Part shown: piece after piece, positions 1 through 8,389 of the stretch | How positions within the stretch are numbered: the stretch's first letter is position 1 | How the letters are laid out: each line of letters opens with the position of its first letter | From: an uncultured Actinomycetes bacterium | Lineage (GTDB): Bacteria > Actinomycetota > Actinomycetes > Nanopelagicales > Nanopelagicaceae | Length of the DNA: 13,582 nucleotides | Direction: 5' to 3' | Assembly (NCBI GenBank): GCA_903852955.1 | Contig: CAINSH010000107.1 | Coordinates: 1 to 13,582, forward strand | Program-made: the position numbers and the translations under genes | Notes under the pieces: model-generated | Seen by the model: the letters and a program-made list of their open reading frames with translations, nothing else | What the model was told of the DNA's origin: nothing | The model's database searches: none

Positions 1-23
1 CACAAACCGCCTTTTTAGCAAGC

Positions 24-30
24 GAAGGAG
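24..30 (+). promoter_or_regulatory. Ribosome binding site of the yajQ-family gene
   Basis: The sequence GAAGGAG ends 8 bases before the ATG at 39, a near-ideal Shine-Dalgarno element that fixes the start. The 38 bases before the gene are the only noncoding stretch longer than two bases in the window. I see no recognisable promoter in them, so the transcription start lies outside the window or at its very edge. Confidence 0.8.
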
Positions 31-38
31 TTCTCACC

Positions 39-530
39 ATGGCAGCAGATGCAAGTTTTGACGTAACCTCCAAGATTGACCGCATGGAGCTCGATAACGC
101 TATCAATCAGGCGATTCGTGAGATTGACACTCGTTTTGATTTCAAAAATACAGGTTCAAAAATTGAACTTGAGGGTGAAAAGATTTTAATTGAAGCCGAT
201 ACAGAAGAGCGAGCAAAAGCGGCCCTTGATGTAGTAAAAGACAAGATGATTAAGCGTGGAGTCTCTCTCAAGCACCTAGATGCTGGAGCCCCACAGCTAA
301 GTGGCAAGATTTATAAAATTGCTGCACCTTTAAAGGAGGGCATATCAACTGAGAATGCCAAAAAAATTGCAAAATTAGTCCGAGATGAAGGTCCTAAATC
401 GGTAAAGACACAGATTCAAGGCGACGAATTGCGAGTTACTTCAAAGAGCCGTGATGATTTACAGGACACTATGGCAATGATCAAAGATGGTGGCTGGGAT
501 TTTGCGGTTCAATTTACGAACTTTAGATAA
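39..530 (+). CDS. yajQ: YajQ family (UPF0234) nucleotide-binding protein
   Basis: The 163-residue product is the usual length of the YajQ family and starts with its characteristic N-terminus ([19 protein letters not shown]), followed by the block [13 protein letters not shown] near residues 26-38. The family folds as two small alpha/beta domains, roughly residues 1-90 and 91-163, with no signal peptide or membrane segment, so it is cytosolic. Family members bind nucleotides or RNA, and a Xanthomonas homologue is reported to bind cyclic di-GMP; the physiological role is still poorly defined, and none can be read from this sequence. A strong ribosome binding site precedes the ATG. The stop codon directly abuts the next gene's TTG start in the same frame, so the two are probably co-transcribed. 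Family assignment is secure; function is not. Confidence 0.93.
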   Translation: MAADASFDVTSKIDRMELDNAINQAIREIDTRFDFKNTGSKIELEGEKILIEADTEERAKAALDVVKDKMIKRGVSLKHLDAGAPQLSGKIYKIAAPLKEGISTENAKKIAKLVRDEGPKSVKTQIQGDELRVTSKSRDDLQDTMAMIKDGGWDFAVQFTNFR

Positions 531-1421
531 TTGAGTAAATATAAGCTCGGCCTAGTTTATGGCTTTAGTGCATATTTCTTTTGGGGTTTTCTGCCTATCT
601 ATTGGAAGCATATTCATAACGCCTCATCTTTTGAAATTCTTGCCAATCGGGGAATTTGGTCATTAGCCGTTTGCACGTTATTACTAACACTGCGCAAGGA
701 ATTAAAAAGTACTTTCCTCATCATCAAATCGAAGAGAATGTTTTCAATACTTGCGATTTCCTCTGGATTACTAACCATAAATTGGGGAGTATTTATCTGG
801 GCGGTTGGTGCTGACAGAGTTGTCGAAAGCGCACTGGGATATTACATAGCGCCATTACTTAATGTGTTATTTGGTATTTTAATCTTTCGAGAATCTCTGC
901 GAATACTGCAATGGATAGCAGTAGCTCTGGGAACTATCTCCGTCCTAATTCTAACAATTGAGTATCACCACTTCCCTTGGATTGCGCTCTCCCTGGCGCT
1001 TTCATGGGGCACCTACAGTTTGGTGAAAAAACGAATTGATCTCGGAGCCCTTGAATCACTGACCATTGAGACTTTAATTGCGTTCATCCCAAACTTAGCT
1101 TTCCTGTTTTATATTGAAGGAAAAGGTACAGCTCAATTTGGGCAAGGTTTACTAGTGACAACACTTCTTTGCTTAGCAGGCATAGCAACTGTGATTCCAC
1201 TTTTGCTATTCAATGGAGCGATTGTTCGATTGCCACTTTCTACTTTAGGTTTGTTACAGTACATAACTCCAACCATTTTTTTCCTACTTGGTGTATTTCT
1301 ATTTAACGAGGATATGTCTAACGGAAAAGTTATGGGATTTGCATTTATCTGGGCAGCGCTAATTGCTTTAAGTGCGGATTTAGTACGATCAAGCAGAACG
1401 TTCGATAACCGCGTCGCATAG
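531..1421 (+). CDS. rarD: RarD-like EamA-family membrane transporter
   Basis: The 296-residue, very hydrophobic protein matches the length of E. coli RarD and its N-terminal signature (GFSAYFFWGFLPIYWK, residues 11-26). It appears to hold about ten membrane helices in two EamA repeats, roughly residues 8-140 and 150-285. EamA/DMT proteins are inner-membrane permeases for small metabolites; RarD is often annotated as a chloramphenicol-sensitivity protein, but its substrate is not established. The start is a TTG placed directly after the yajQ stop codon, with no Shine-Dalgarno element; no in-frame extension is possible because that stop lies in the same frame. The first methionine codon inside the gene is too far in (about residue 69, after the first helices). 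Translation therefore probably depends on reinitiation after yajQ. The last 33 bases overlap the 3' end of the opposing prenyl synthase gene. Confidence 0.88.
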   Translation: MSKYKLGLVYGFSAYFFWGFLPIYWKHIHNASSFEILANRGIWSLAVCTLLLTLRKELKSTFLIIKSKRMFSILAISSGLLTINWGVFIWAVGADRVVESALGYYIAPLLNVLFGILIFRESLRILQWIAVALGTISVLILTIEYHHFPWIALSLALSWGTYSLVKKRIDLGALESLTIETLIAFIPNLAFLFYIEGKGTAQFGQGLLVTTLLCLAGIATVIPLLLFNGAIVRLPLSTLGLLQYITPTIFFLLGVFLFNEDMSNGKVMGFAFIWAALIALSADLVRSSRTFDNRVA

Positions 1422-2378
1422 TGATATCAACGCACCTGTTGCATCGTTTACAGGAAGTGGTCCTAAAGCATTTCTGGCTTCTCTAGCAACTTGCAGGAGT
1501 TGTTCGCGAGATTCACCTAAAGCTTTGTGATTTCTAAGTGCAACTAATACTTGCTGCACAGTTGGTTCATCCTCAATTGGTGCTGAAAGTAGGTGTTGTA
1601 ATTCGCGATCTGCGGGGTCGGTAGATTTCATAACATTGAGAGTGACAAGGGTTGGGACACCTTCGCGTAAATCAGTTCCAGGAGTCTTTCCAGATTGATT
1701 TGATTCGCTGGCAATATCAATAACGTCATCAGCTAATTGAAAAGCAACACCGATTTTTTCGCCAAAAGTTGTGACTGTGTCGGTGATTTCGACAGGTGCG
1801 CCAGAAATCATTCCGCCATAACGCGCACTTGCTGCAATCAGTGATCCAGTCTTATCTGCAACAACTCGTAAGTAATGTTCTAGTGGATCTTGGCCTGGGT
1901 TAGGTCCTTGGGTTTCCATAATTTGCCCGATAACTAAACGCTCGAACGTACGGGCTTGAAGACGAACCGCCGCTGGTCCTAAATCTGCCAATAAATCTGA
2001 AGACTTTGCAAAGAGAAAATCTCCAGTCAAAATTGCGATTGTGTTTCCCCATCGCATATTTGCACTTTCTACTCCACGACGAAGTGGCGCTTCATCCATA
2101 ACATCATCGTGATACAGCGTTGCTAAGTGTGTGATTTCGCAGGCAACTGCCGCTGCGATGATGCCTTTGCCGGTGGGGTCACCGAATTGAGCGGTAATCA
2201 GCGTTAATAAAGGGCGCAAACGCTTGCCACCAGCGGCAACTAAGTGGTGGGCAGTTTCATCAACAAATGGATATTCACTATGTGTATGGCTTCGAAGTAA
2301 AGCTTCAACTTCTGCCATCTGCGAAACCAGGGTTGCCTCTAACGCCGGTGCGACGTTTGGAATGCCAAATGATGACAT
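1389..2378 (-). CDS. Long-chain polyprenyl diphosphate synthase (probably for the quinone side chain)
   Basis: This 329-residue trans-isoprenyl diphosphate synthase condenses isopentenyl diphosphate units onto an allylic primer. Visible motifs are GGKRLRP (50-56), the first aspartate-rich motif DDVMD (91-95), the Arg pair at 100-101, and the second motif DDVID (217-221). The residues four and five before the first motif are Thr87 and Ala86, small rather than aromatic, as in E. coli IspB, which makes long chains; this argues against a farnesyl or geranylgeranyl product. The ATG overlaps the nuoN stop by one base (TAATG) and has no Shine-Dalgarno element, so translation is probably coupled to nuoN. 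As the last gene of a complex I operon in an apparent actinobacterium, it most likely makes the menaquinone tail. Exact chain length cannot be read from the sequence. Confidence 0.92.
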   Translation of the reverse strand: MSSFGIPNVAPALEATLVSQMAEVEALLRSHTHSEYPFVDETAHHLVAAGGKRLRPLLTLITAQFGDPTGKGIIAAAVACEITHLATLYHDDVMDEAPLRRGVESANMRWGNTIAILTGDFLFAKSSDLLADLGPAAVRLQARTFERLVIGQIMETQGPNPGQDPLEHYLRVVADKTGSLIAASARYGGMISGAPVEITDTVTTFGEKIGVAFQLADDVIDIASESNQSGKTPGTDLREGVPTLVTLNVMKSTDPADRELQHLLSAPIEDEPTVQQVLVALRNHKALGESREQLLQVAREARNALGPLPVNDATGALISLCDAVIERSA

Positions 2379-3895
2379 TAGCGAATAAATGTTGCGAGAT
2401 CTGAGATGAGGTTAAGAACCGGTGCCGGGAATACACCTAATGCAATTGTCACGACCATTGCGAAGATAACGCTTAAGCTTGTTAACGCTGAAGGAATCTC
2501 GACACTTGTTCCATCTTCAACTGGATCTGTAAAGAACATCAAAACTATTACGCGGATGTAGAAAAACGCTGCGATGGCAGATGAAAGCACACCAGCAATA
2601 ACCACGCTCTTTGCGCCGCTTTCATAGGCAGCTGAAAAGATTGAAAACTTTCCAATGAATCCACTTGTTAATGGGATTCCAGCGAATGAGAGCAGGAAGC
2701 CAGCAAAAGCTGTAGCTACCCACGGTGAGCGCTTTCCAAGACCCTTCCAGCGATTTAAATCTGTTACTTCGCCAGCTGCATCACGGACGAGTGTGACGAT
2801 TGCAAATCCACCAACTGTTGCAATTCCATAAGCAAACAAATAGAAAATTGAAGCTTCAAGTCCAGCCTTATTAAGTGCAATCACACCTGTTAGCAAAAAT
2901 CCGGCATGCGCGATTGATGAATAAGCCAACATACGTTTTACATCGCGCTGTGCAATCGCAACTAATGATCCAAAGACCATGGTGACAATTGCGATAACGG
3001 TAAGCATTGGTGTCCATGACCATTGGGCGTTAGCAAATGATGTGTAGTAAATACGCAGCATTGCGCCGAAAGCTGCAACTTTTGTTGCCGCTGCCATGAA
3101 TGCTGTAACCGGAGTTGGTGATCCTTGATAAACATCTGGGGACCAGGCATGGAATGGAACTGCACCAACTTTAAATAACAGACCAACTGACAGGAATGAA
3201 ATACCAATCAAAAGGAAGACATCGTTTCCGCCGCTGCCAACAACTGCGTCGCGAATTCCTGCAAAAGTTACAGACGCTGAGTAGCCGTACAAGAAAGCTG
3301 CGCCAAATAAGAAAAACGCTGATGAAAATGCACCTAGGAGGAAGTATTTAAGCGCTGATTCTTGGGAAGCTAAACGGCGGCGTCGAGAAAGTCCGGCCAT
3401 CAAATACAGCGGCAGAGAAAGCATTTCAAGGGCAACGAATAGAGTTATCAAATCACTTGAGATTGGAAATAAAAGCATTCCAGATACGGCAAATAATGTA
3501 AGTGGATAAACCTCAGTTACTTGGTTGCCAGATTGCACAGCTTGGCGTTCTTCATCAGAGCCAGGAAGCGATGCGGCAAGGGCCGTAAAGTGTTCGGTAT
3601 CTGCAATTAAGAAGACCGAAATAATAGAAATAATCAAAATTGATGCCTGCATCAAAACCGCTGGACCATCAATAATCACAGAACCCATTGCGGCAGTCAT
3701 TGATTGTTCGTTACGAATTCGCCAGACTTGAACTAGTGCAAGAACTAGCCCACCTAAAGTGATACTGAGTTGAGTGATTGGGCGAAGCGCTTTAGATACA
3801 AAGGCCTCAACTAATACGGTAATGAGCGCCGCACCAAGCAAAATCAAAATTGGTGAAAGGAGTGTGTAATTAAGAACTGGTGTTGTGAATTCCAT
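2378..3895 (-). CDS. nuoN: NADH-quinone oxidoreductase subunit N (antiporter-like)
   Basis: The 505-residue protein is one of the three antiporter-like proton-pumping subunits of the complex I membrane arm and has about 14 predicted helices. Candidate ion-path residues are Glu157 in FVALEMLSLPLY, Lys242 in LLFKVGAVPFHAW, Lys272 in AATKVAAF and Lys416 in GFIGKF; these correspond by motif to the conserved Glu and Lys residues of E. coli NuoN. A polar loop at about residues 103-128 (starting FTALAASLPGSDEE) is a feature I associate with actinobacterial NuoN. The ATG overlaps the nuoM stop by one base (TAATG). A GGTGAT element formed by the last nuoM codons can serve as a partial ribosome binding site. 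The gene is complete with no frame break. Confidence 0.97.
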   Translation of the reverse strand: MEFTTPVLNYTLLSPILILLGAALITVLVEAFVSKALRPITQLSITLGGLVLALVQVWRIRNEQSMTAAMGSVIIDGPAVLMQASILIISIISVFLIADTEHFTALAASLPGSDEERQAVQSGNQVTEVYPLTLFAVSGMLLFPISSDLITLFVALEMLSLPLYLMAGLSRRRRLASQESALKYFLLGAFSSAFFLFGAAFLYGYSASVTFAGIRDAVVGSGGNDVFLLIGISFLSVGLLFKVGAVPFHAWSPDVYQGSPTPVTAFMAAATKVAAFGAMLRIYYTSFANAQWSWTPMLTVIAIVTMVFGSLVAIAQRDVKRMLAYSSIAHAGFLLTGVIALNKAGLEASIFYLFAYGIATVGGFAIVTLVRDAAGEVTDLNRWKGLGKRSPWVATAFAGFLLSFAGIPLTSGFIGKFSIFSAAYESGAKSVVIAGVLSSAIAAFFYIRVIVLMFFTDPVEDGTSVEIPSALTSLSVIFAMVVTIALGVFPAPVLNLISDLATFIR

Positions 3896-5406
3896 TATTT
3901 ATCACCATTCGTTGGAGCTGGATCCGTAAAGCCCATTTGAGCAATGACATGTGCAGATGCTGGATTAATGACTTTCAGTAGTGGCGAAGGATAAAAACCG
4001 AGGGCAATAATGATTGCAATCACTGGAGCAATTGCAATTTTCTCGCGAAGGTTTAGGTCGCTTAAGTTTTCATTGCCAGCAGTAGTTGGTCCGTGCAGCG
4101 CCTTTTGTACTGGAATCAAAATGTACAAAGCCGCCAATACGATTCCAAATGTTGCAATCACTGCATGCACTGGATATCTAGTAAATGTTCCGACAAGAAC
4201 CAGGAATTCACTCACAAAGCTAGACATGCCTGGCAGAGCTAGCGATGACATTCCTGCCAAGAAAAATGACCAGGCCATAACCGGGGTAACTCGCTGTAGC
4301 CCACCAAAGTCGGCAATTGTTGAAGAGCCACGTCGTGAAATCATCCAGCCGCCAACAAGAAATAGTGCAGCGGTAGAGAATCCATGGTTAAACATGTACA
4401 AAGTGGCGCCGCTTTGGCCTTGTGAGGTCATTGCAAAAATTCCCATAGTGATAAAACCAAAGTGGGAAATTGAGGTGAAAGCGATTAAGCGCTTGAGATC
4501 ACGCTGGCCAATTGCAAGGAATGCACCATAAACAATTGAAATAACTGATAGAACCAGAATCATTGGAGTAAAGGTCTTGCTTGCATCTGGAAACAGAGTC
4601 AAGCAGTAGCGAATCATTCCAAAAGTTCCGACTTTATCCAGCACACCTAAAAGCAAAACTGAAGTTCCTGGTGTTGCCGAATCAGCAGCATCTGGCAACC
4701 AAGTATGAAGCGGCCACAGGGGGGCTTTAATCGCAAAAGCAATAAAGAATCCTAGGAACAAGAAGTTCTGAGTAGTCGAACTCATCTCTAGTTGAGACAA
4801 AGCTTGAAGATCAAATGTATGTCCGCCTTGAGCACCAGACATTACGTAAAGTCCGATGATTGAAGCCAGCATTAGCAATCCACCAAAGAGGCTATAGATC
4901 AAGAATTTAACCGCCGCTGCCGAACGTTGACCAGTTCCGTAACCACCAATTAGGAAATAAACCGGAATCAACATGGCTTCAAAGATTACATAGAACAAGA
5001 AAACATCAGTTGCGGCAAAGACGCCGATCATCATGGTCTCTAAGACAAGGATCAATATATAAAAAACTTTAACTGACCAACGGCCGCCGTGAGCTTCATT
5101 CCAACCGGCCAAAACAACGATTGGCGCCAGAACAGTGGACATTAAAATTAGGACAAGTGCAAGGCCGTCGATTCCGACTGCAAAATTAATTCCAAAGGTT
5201 GGAATCCAGGAATACTTTTCGACAAATTGTAGATCAACGTTATCTCGCTGAAAATTAACGGCCATCGCAATCGTTGCACCTGCCACGATTAGAGTGGTGA
5301 TTAGTGCAACCTGTTTAGCCAGAGTTTCCTTAGTCTTTGGCAATAGTGCAACTACGATTGATCCGATGATTGGCAATGCCATCAAAAGCGTCAATGAATT
5401 TAACAT
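3895..5406 (-). CDS. nuoM: NADH-quinone oxidoreductase subunit M (antiporter-like)
   Basis: I take the ATG at 5406, giving 503 residues (MLNSLTLLMA...). An in-frame TTG at 5424 would add six residues, but it lies inside nuoL and overlaps the ribosome binding site GGGTGGTG, which sits 8 bases before the ATG. The protein is a roughly 14-helix proton-pumping subunit of the membrane arm. With this numbering the conserved charges are Glu143 (FYVIFEAMLIPVY), Lys227 (FAIKAPLWPLHTWLPDA), Lys258 (LDKVGTFG) and Glu400 (SSFVSEFLVLVG), matching the E. coli NuoM Glu144, Lys234, Lys265 and Glu407 positions by motif. The LDKVGT form of the helix-8 motif resembles actinobacterial homologues. Two bases separate the nuoL stop from this start. 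Confidence 0.96.
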   Translation of the reverse strand: MLNSLTLLMALPIIGSIVVALLPKTKETLAKQVALITTLIVAGATIAMAVNFQRDNVDLQFVEKYSWIPTFGINFAVGIDGLALVLILMSTVLAPIVVLAGWNEAHGGRWSVKVFYILILVLETMMIGVFAATDVFLFYVIFEAMLIPVYFLIGGYGTGQRSAAAVKFLIYSLFGGLLMLASIIGLYVMSGAQGGHTFDLQALSQLEMSSTTQNFLFLGFFIAFAIKAPLWPLHTWLPDAADSATPGTSVLLLGVLDKVGTFGMIRYCLTLFPDASKTFTPMILVLSVISIVYGAFLAIGQRDLKRLIAFTSISHFGFITMGIFAMTSQGQSGATLYMFNHGFSTAALFLVGGWMISRRGSSTIADFGGLQRVTPVMAWSFFLAGMSSLALPGMSSFVSEFLVLVGTFTRYPVHAVIATFGIVLAALYILIPVQKALHGPTTAGNENLSDLNLREKIAIAPVIAIIIALGFYPSPLLKVINPASAHVIAQMGFTDPAPTNGDK

Positions 5407-5408
5407 TA

Positions 5409-7295
5409 TTAAATCACCACCCAAATCGCTGCAATCAGTAAAGCTGCTCCGATAAGAATGAGCGCGGCATAGCTACGTACAAATCCACTTTGAACTCCAC
5501 GCAGAACTGAGCCTGATCCAAGCGCCAACTGGGCAACTCCACGAACTGCGCCGTCAATAACATGTTCATCGGTTTTAACTAAAGCCGAAGTTAGTAACTG
5601 ACCTGGGCGCATAAAGACTGCCTCGTTAAATGAATCTTGCATCAAATCTTGGCGAGCAATCTTTGTAAAGACTGAAACATTTTCAGGGGCAACAGCTGCA
5701 ACTTCCTGGCGAGAATACTTCAAGAATGCAACTACAACTCCGATTGCAACCATAGCTAAGGCAAGGCCAGATACAACGATTGGTGCAAGAAGTTCTTCGT
5801 GTTCGCCGTGCTGTTCAAACAACGGCGCTAGCCAGTTAACTAGTGCATCACCGCGGCTTAGTAGGAATCCTGAAGAAACTGAACCAACTGCAAGAATTGC
5901 CATTGGTAACCACATCAAAATTGGAGATTCATGGGGATGCGCTTCGGCATCCCAGCGTGATTTTCCAGTAAAAGTAAGAATCATTACACGAGTCATGTAG
6001 AACGCCGTGATACCCGCACCAAGAAGTGTGACCACACCAAGAATGATGCCTTTTGTGCCACCAGAGTTGAATGCAGTTTCAATGATCATGTCTTTGGAAT
6101 AGAAACCAGCAAATGGAGGAACTCCAAGAATTGCAAGATATCCAAGACCAAATGTTACGAAAGTAATTGGCATGAATTTACGCAGTGCACCATATTTGCG
6201 CATATTTACTTCATCGTTCATTCCATGCATTACTGAACCTGCTCCAAGGAACATTCCAGCTTTGAAGAAACCATGTGTGAGTAGGTGCATGATTGCAAAG
6301 GCATAACCAACTGGACCAAGTCCTGCACCGAGAATCATGTAACCAATTTGCGACATTGTTGAAGCTGCAAGCGCTTTCTTAATGTCATCTTTGGCAGTAC
6401 CGATTAATGCTCCGAACAACAAGGTAATTGCGCCAACAATGACAACTAGTAGTTGAGCAGTTGGCGCGGCATCAAAGATGAAGTTTGAGCGCGTAATTAA
6501 ATAAACGCCAGCTATCACCATTGTTGCCGCGTGAATAAGTGCAGAAACTGGCGTTGGGCCTGCCATCGCATCACCGAGCCAGGCCTGTAATGGGAACTGA
6601 GCTGATTTTCCAGTTGCTGCAACCAACAACATAATTCCAATTGCTGTAAGCGCCCCAGTTGATGTGTGGTGGGCATGCTCTTTGATGCCTTCAAAAGAGA
6701 CAGTACCTATAGTTGCAAAAGCGATCATGATTGCAAAAGACAGACCCATATCTCCAATACGGTTCATGACAAATGCTTTTTTGGAGGCAGTTGCATAAGC
6801 CGGCTTTTGATTCCAGAAACCAATCAATAGATATGAGGCAAGACCAACGCCTTCCCAGCCAACATAAAGATTGAGGTAGCTGTTACCAAGTACAAGCAAC
6901 AACATCGCAGCGATAAATAGGTTTAGGTATGCAAAGAAACGTCGGCGATCATGATCGTGCGACATGTAAGAAATTGAATAGATGTGAATCAATGTTCCGA
7001 CTCCGGTGATAAGAAGTACGAAACAGATTGAAAGTTGATCTAAGAGAAGTCCAGCATCAACGTTGAAGGTTCCAACTGAAATCCACTCGAAAAGTTTCTG
7101 GGTTACGGGGCGCGCTTCATTAGAGCGACCGAGCATCTGTGAAAGTTGATACAGGCCAACACCAAAAGATGATGCTGACATCAAAGTTCCGAGAATGTGT
7201 CCCCACTTATCAGCACGGCGGCCAGCAAGAAGAAGAATCGTTGCTCCAAGAAGTGGAAGCGCAATCAGATATACGAGGCTATTTGAAGTTGTCAT
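5409..7295 (-). CDS. nuoL: NADH-quinone oxidoreductase subunit L (distal antiporter-like subunit)
   Basis: The 628-residue protein is the outermost proton pump of complex I, with an antiporter core of about 14 helices plus the C-terminal amphipathic connecting helix (about residues 535-600) and a last anchor helix (about 606-627). Conserved ion-path residues are visible: Glu148 in [18 protein letters not shown], Lys230 in [13 protein letters not shown], His255 in [10 protein letters not shown], and Lys401-Asp402 in [10 protein letters not shown]. These match E. coli NuoL Glu144, Lys229, His254, Lys399 and Asp400. The ATG follows the nuoK stop by two bases with only a weak GAAG element upstream. 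The final codons (Trp-Val-Val-Ile) double as the nuoM ribosome binding site. Length and motifs are normal for the family. Confidence 0.97.
   Translation of the reverse strand: MTTSNSLVYLIALPLLGATILLLAGRRADKWGHILGTLMSASSFGVGLYQLSQMLGRSNEARPVTQKLFEWISVGTFNVDAGLLLDQLSICFVLLITGVGTLIHIYSISYMSHDHDRRRFFAYLNLFIAAMLLLVLGNSYLNLYVGWEGVGLASYLLIGFWNQKPAYATASKKAFVMNRIGDMGLSFAIMIAFATIGTVSFEGIKEHAHHTSTGALTAIGIMLLVAATGKSAQFPLQAWLGDAMAGPTPVSALIHAATMVIAGVYLITRSNFIFDAAPTAQLLVVIVGAITLLFGALIGTAKDDIKKALAASTMSQIGYMILGAGLGPVGYAFAIMHLLTHGFFKAGMFLGAGSVMHGMNDEVNMRKYGALRKFMPITFVTFGLGYLAILGVPPFAGFYSKDMIIETAFNSGGTKGIILGVVTLLGAGITAFYMTRVMILTFTGKSRWDAEAHPHESPILMWLPMAILAVGSVSSGFLLSRGDALVNWLAPLFEQHGEHEELLAPIVVSGLALAMVAIGVVVAFLKYSRQEVAAVAPENVSVFTKIARQDLMQDSFNEAVFMRPGQLLTSALVKTDEHVIDGAVRGVAQLALGSGSVLRGVQSGFVRSYAALILIGAALLIAAIWVVI
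5415..5422 (-). promoter_or_regulatory. Ribosome binding site of nuoM
   Basis: On the minus strand GGGTGGTG, continuing into AT, lies 8 bases before the ATG at 5406. The stretch GGTGGTGAT differs by one base from GGAGGTGAT, the complement of the usual 16S rRNA 3' end. It supports ATG 5406 over TTG 5424 as the nuoM start. It is embedded in the last sense codons of nuoL. Confidence 0.7.
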
Positions 7296-7297
7296 AG

Positions 7298-7597
7298 TTA
7301 TCGCTTCAACAAACTGGCATCATCAACAGATGCTGAACGGCGTGAGCGATAAATCGTCACGATGATTGCCAGACCAACTACAACTTCGCAGGCTGCAACC
7401 ACCATCGTAAAGAAGGCAACAACTTGACCATTGAGATCACCATTGATTCTAGAAAAAGTTACAAAAGCTAAATTAGCCGCATTGAGCATGAGTTCGATGC
7501 ACATGAAAACAACGATTGCGTTGCGGCGAACAACTACGCCAACTGCACCGATAGTGAAAAGAAGTGCTGATAGATATAAGTAGTTAGCTGCATCCAT
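7298..7597 (-). CDS. nuoK: NADH-quinone oxidoreductase subunit K
   Basis: The 99-residue protein has three predicted helices, the standard size and topology of NuoK. It is a small MrpC-like subunit that links the quinone site region to the antiporter-like pumps. The two buried glutamates essential in this family are present: Glu35 in [13 protein letters not shown] and Glu71 in [11 protein letters not shown], matching E. coli Glu36 and Glu72. The ATG abuts the nuoJ stop (TAA-ATG, same frame), and a strong GAGGAGGAG Shine-Dalgarno element lies six bases upstream. The C-terminal tail ([16 protein letters not shown]) is short and polar. Confidence 0.97.
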   Translation of the reverse strand: MDAANYLYLSALLFTIGAVGVVVRRNAIVVFMCIELMLNAANLAFVTFSRINGDLNGQVVAFFTMVVAACEVVVGLAIIVTIYRSRRSASVDDASLLKR

Positions 7598-8389
7598 TTA
7601 CTTCTCCTCCTCTGCACTTGTATCAACTTTGCCAAGTTCAAAACTTCCTGAAGTCAACATGTCACCACGTGCTTTAAGCGTTGCGTTAATTGAATTTGCC
7701 GCTGGAGTTCCGTCTGGCAAAAGCGCGGGAACATCCACAGCGTTATGGCGGGCATAAACTCCAGGACCTGGAAGACCTGCCGCATTTGCAAGGGATTCTC
7801 CGCGAAATCTTGCGGTCGACATTTCGCGTTGAGTTGGACGTGTCTGAATACGTTGATGATGTGCAAGAACCATTGCACCTAAGGCTGCAGTAATAAGAAG
7901 TGCCGAAACAACTTCAAATGGCCAGACATAAGTTGAAAATAGAAGTGAGGCAAGGCCTTTCACATTTCCATTCATGTTTGCCTCAGATAGACCCACCGCA
8001 CTGCGACCCAAAGTTGCTCGGCCAATGAGTGAAATTAGTAATCCACCAAAACCAACAGATGCGACGATTGCGATAGGGCGTAAACCAGTAATTGTTTCTG
8101 TCAGTGAATCAGATGAATCAACGCCTACTAACATAAGAATAAATAGGAAGAGCATCATTACTGCGCCGGTGTAAACAACAATCTGAACAATTCCTAGGAA
8201 GAGCGCATTTTGAGCGATATAAAAGATTGCAAGGTTGATCATTACAGATGCCATCAAAATTGCAGAGTGAACGGCTTTTTTGACCAATAACATTCCCAAA
8301 GCTGCGGCAACAGTAAGTGGGGCTAAAACCCAAAATAAAATAGCTTCAGGGTTTTGTGTAGTCCCAACCGAGATTGCTAAATCAACCAT
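7598..8389 (-). CDS. nuoJ: NADH-quinone oxidoreductase subunit J
   Basis: The 263-residue protein has five hydrophobic segments in its first 180 residues, the normal NuoJ core. It contains the third-helix motif QIVVYTGAVMMLFLFILM (69-86), whose Tyr-Thr-Gly stretch marks the conformationally mobile pi-bulge region near the quinone cavity. Residues from about 180 to the end form an extra polar tail of about 80 residues, including PGPGVYARHNAVDVPALLPDG (starting at 207). E. coli NuoJ (184 residues) lacks it; I recall similar tails in actinobacterial homologues. The tail should be cytosolic and could contact the peripheral arm, but that is inference. The start abuts the nuoI stop (TAA-ATG); an AGGAT element lies about 10 bases upstream. 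The last codons (Glu-Glu-Glu-Lys) also form the nuoK ribosome binding site. Confidence 0.96.
   Translation of the reverse strand: MVDLAISVGTTQNPEAILFWVLAPLTVAAALGMLLVKKAVHSAILMASVMINLAIFYIAQNALFLGIVQIVVYTGAVMMLFLFILMLVGVDSSDSLTETITGLRPIAIVASVGFGGLLISLIGRATLGRSAVGLSEANMNGNVKGLASLLFSTYVWPFEVVSALLITAALGAMVLAHHQRIQTRPTQREMSTARFRGESLANAAGLPGPGVYARHNAVDVPALLPDGTPAANSINATLKARGDMLTSGSFELGKVDTSAEEEK
7604..7612 (-). promoter_or_regulatory. Ribosome binding site of nuoK
   Basis: GAGGAGGAG on the minus strand is one of the strongest Shine-Dalgarno elements in the window, six bases before the nuoK ATG at 7597. It is made by the last glutamate codons of nuoJ, and the nuoJ stop codon lies between it and the start. 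Confidence 0.8.

Noticed and set aside
1..38. Promoter or RNA gene remnant before yajQ
   Set aside because: Only 38 bases are available. Apart from the ribosome binding site I find no -10/-35 pair or tRNA-like structure.
1435..1454. Possible terminator hairpin CCTGT...ACAGG downstream of rarD
   Set aside because: The stem is only five base pairs with a ten-base loop and no following U-tract, and it lies in the prenyl synthase coding sequence.
4010..4531. A 173-codon open frame on the plus strand inside nuoM
   Set aside because: It is antisense to a fully conserved gene, has no ribosome binding site I can see, and its translation has the mixed, low-order composition typical of a codon-bias shadow.
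5407..5424. NuoM starting at TTG 5424
   Set aside because: This start overlaps the nuoL end and the GGGTGGTGAT ribosome binding site that is well placed for the ATG at 5406; the added MGGDLI does not look like a NuoM N-terminus.
2378..7295. Similarity between NuoL, NuoM and NuoN as a possible recent tandem duplication
   Set aside because: These are ancient paralogues of the antiporter family present in all complex I operons; their divergence here is the usual one.
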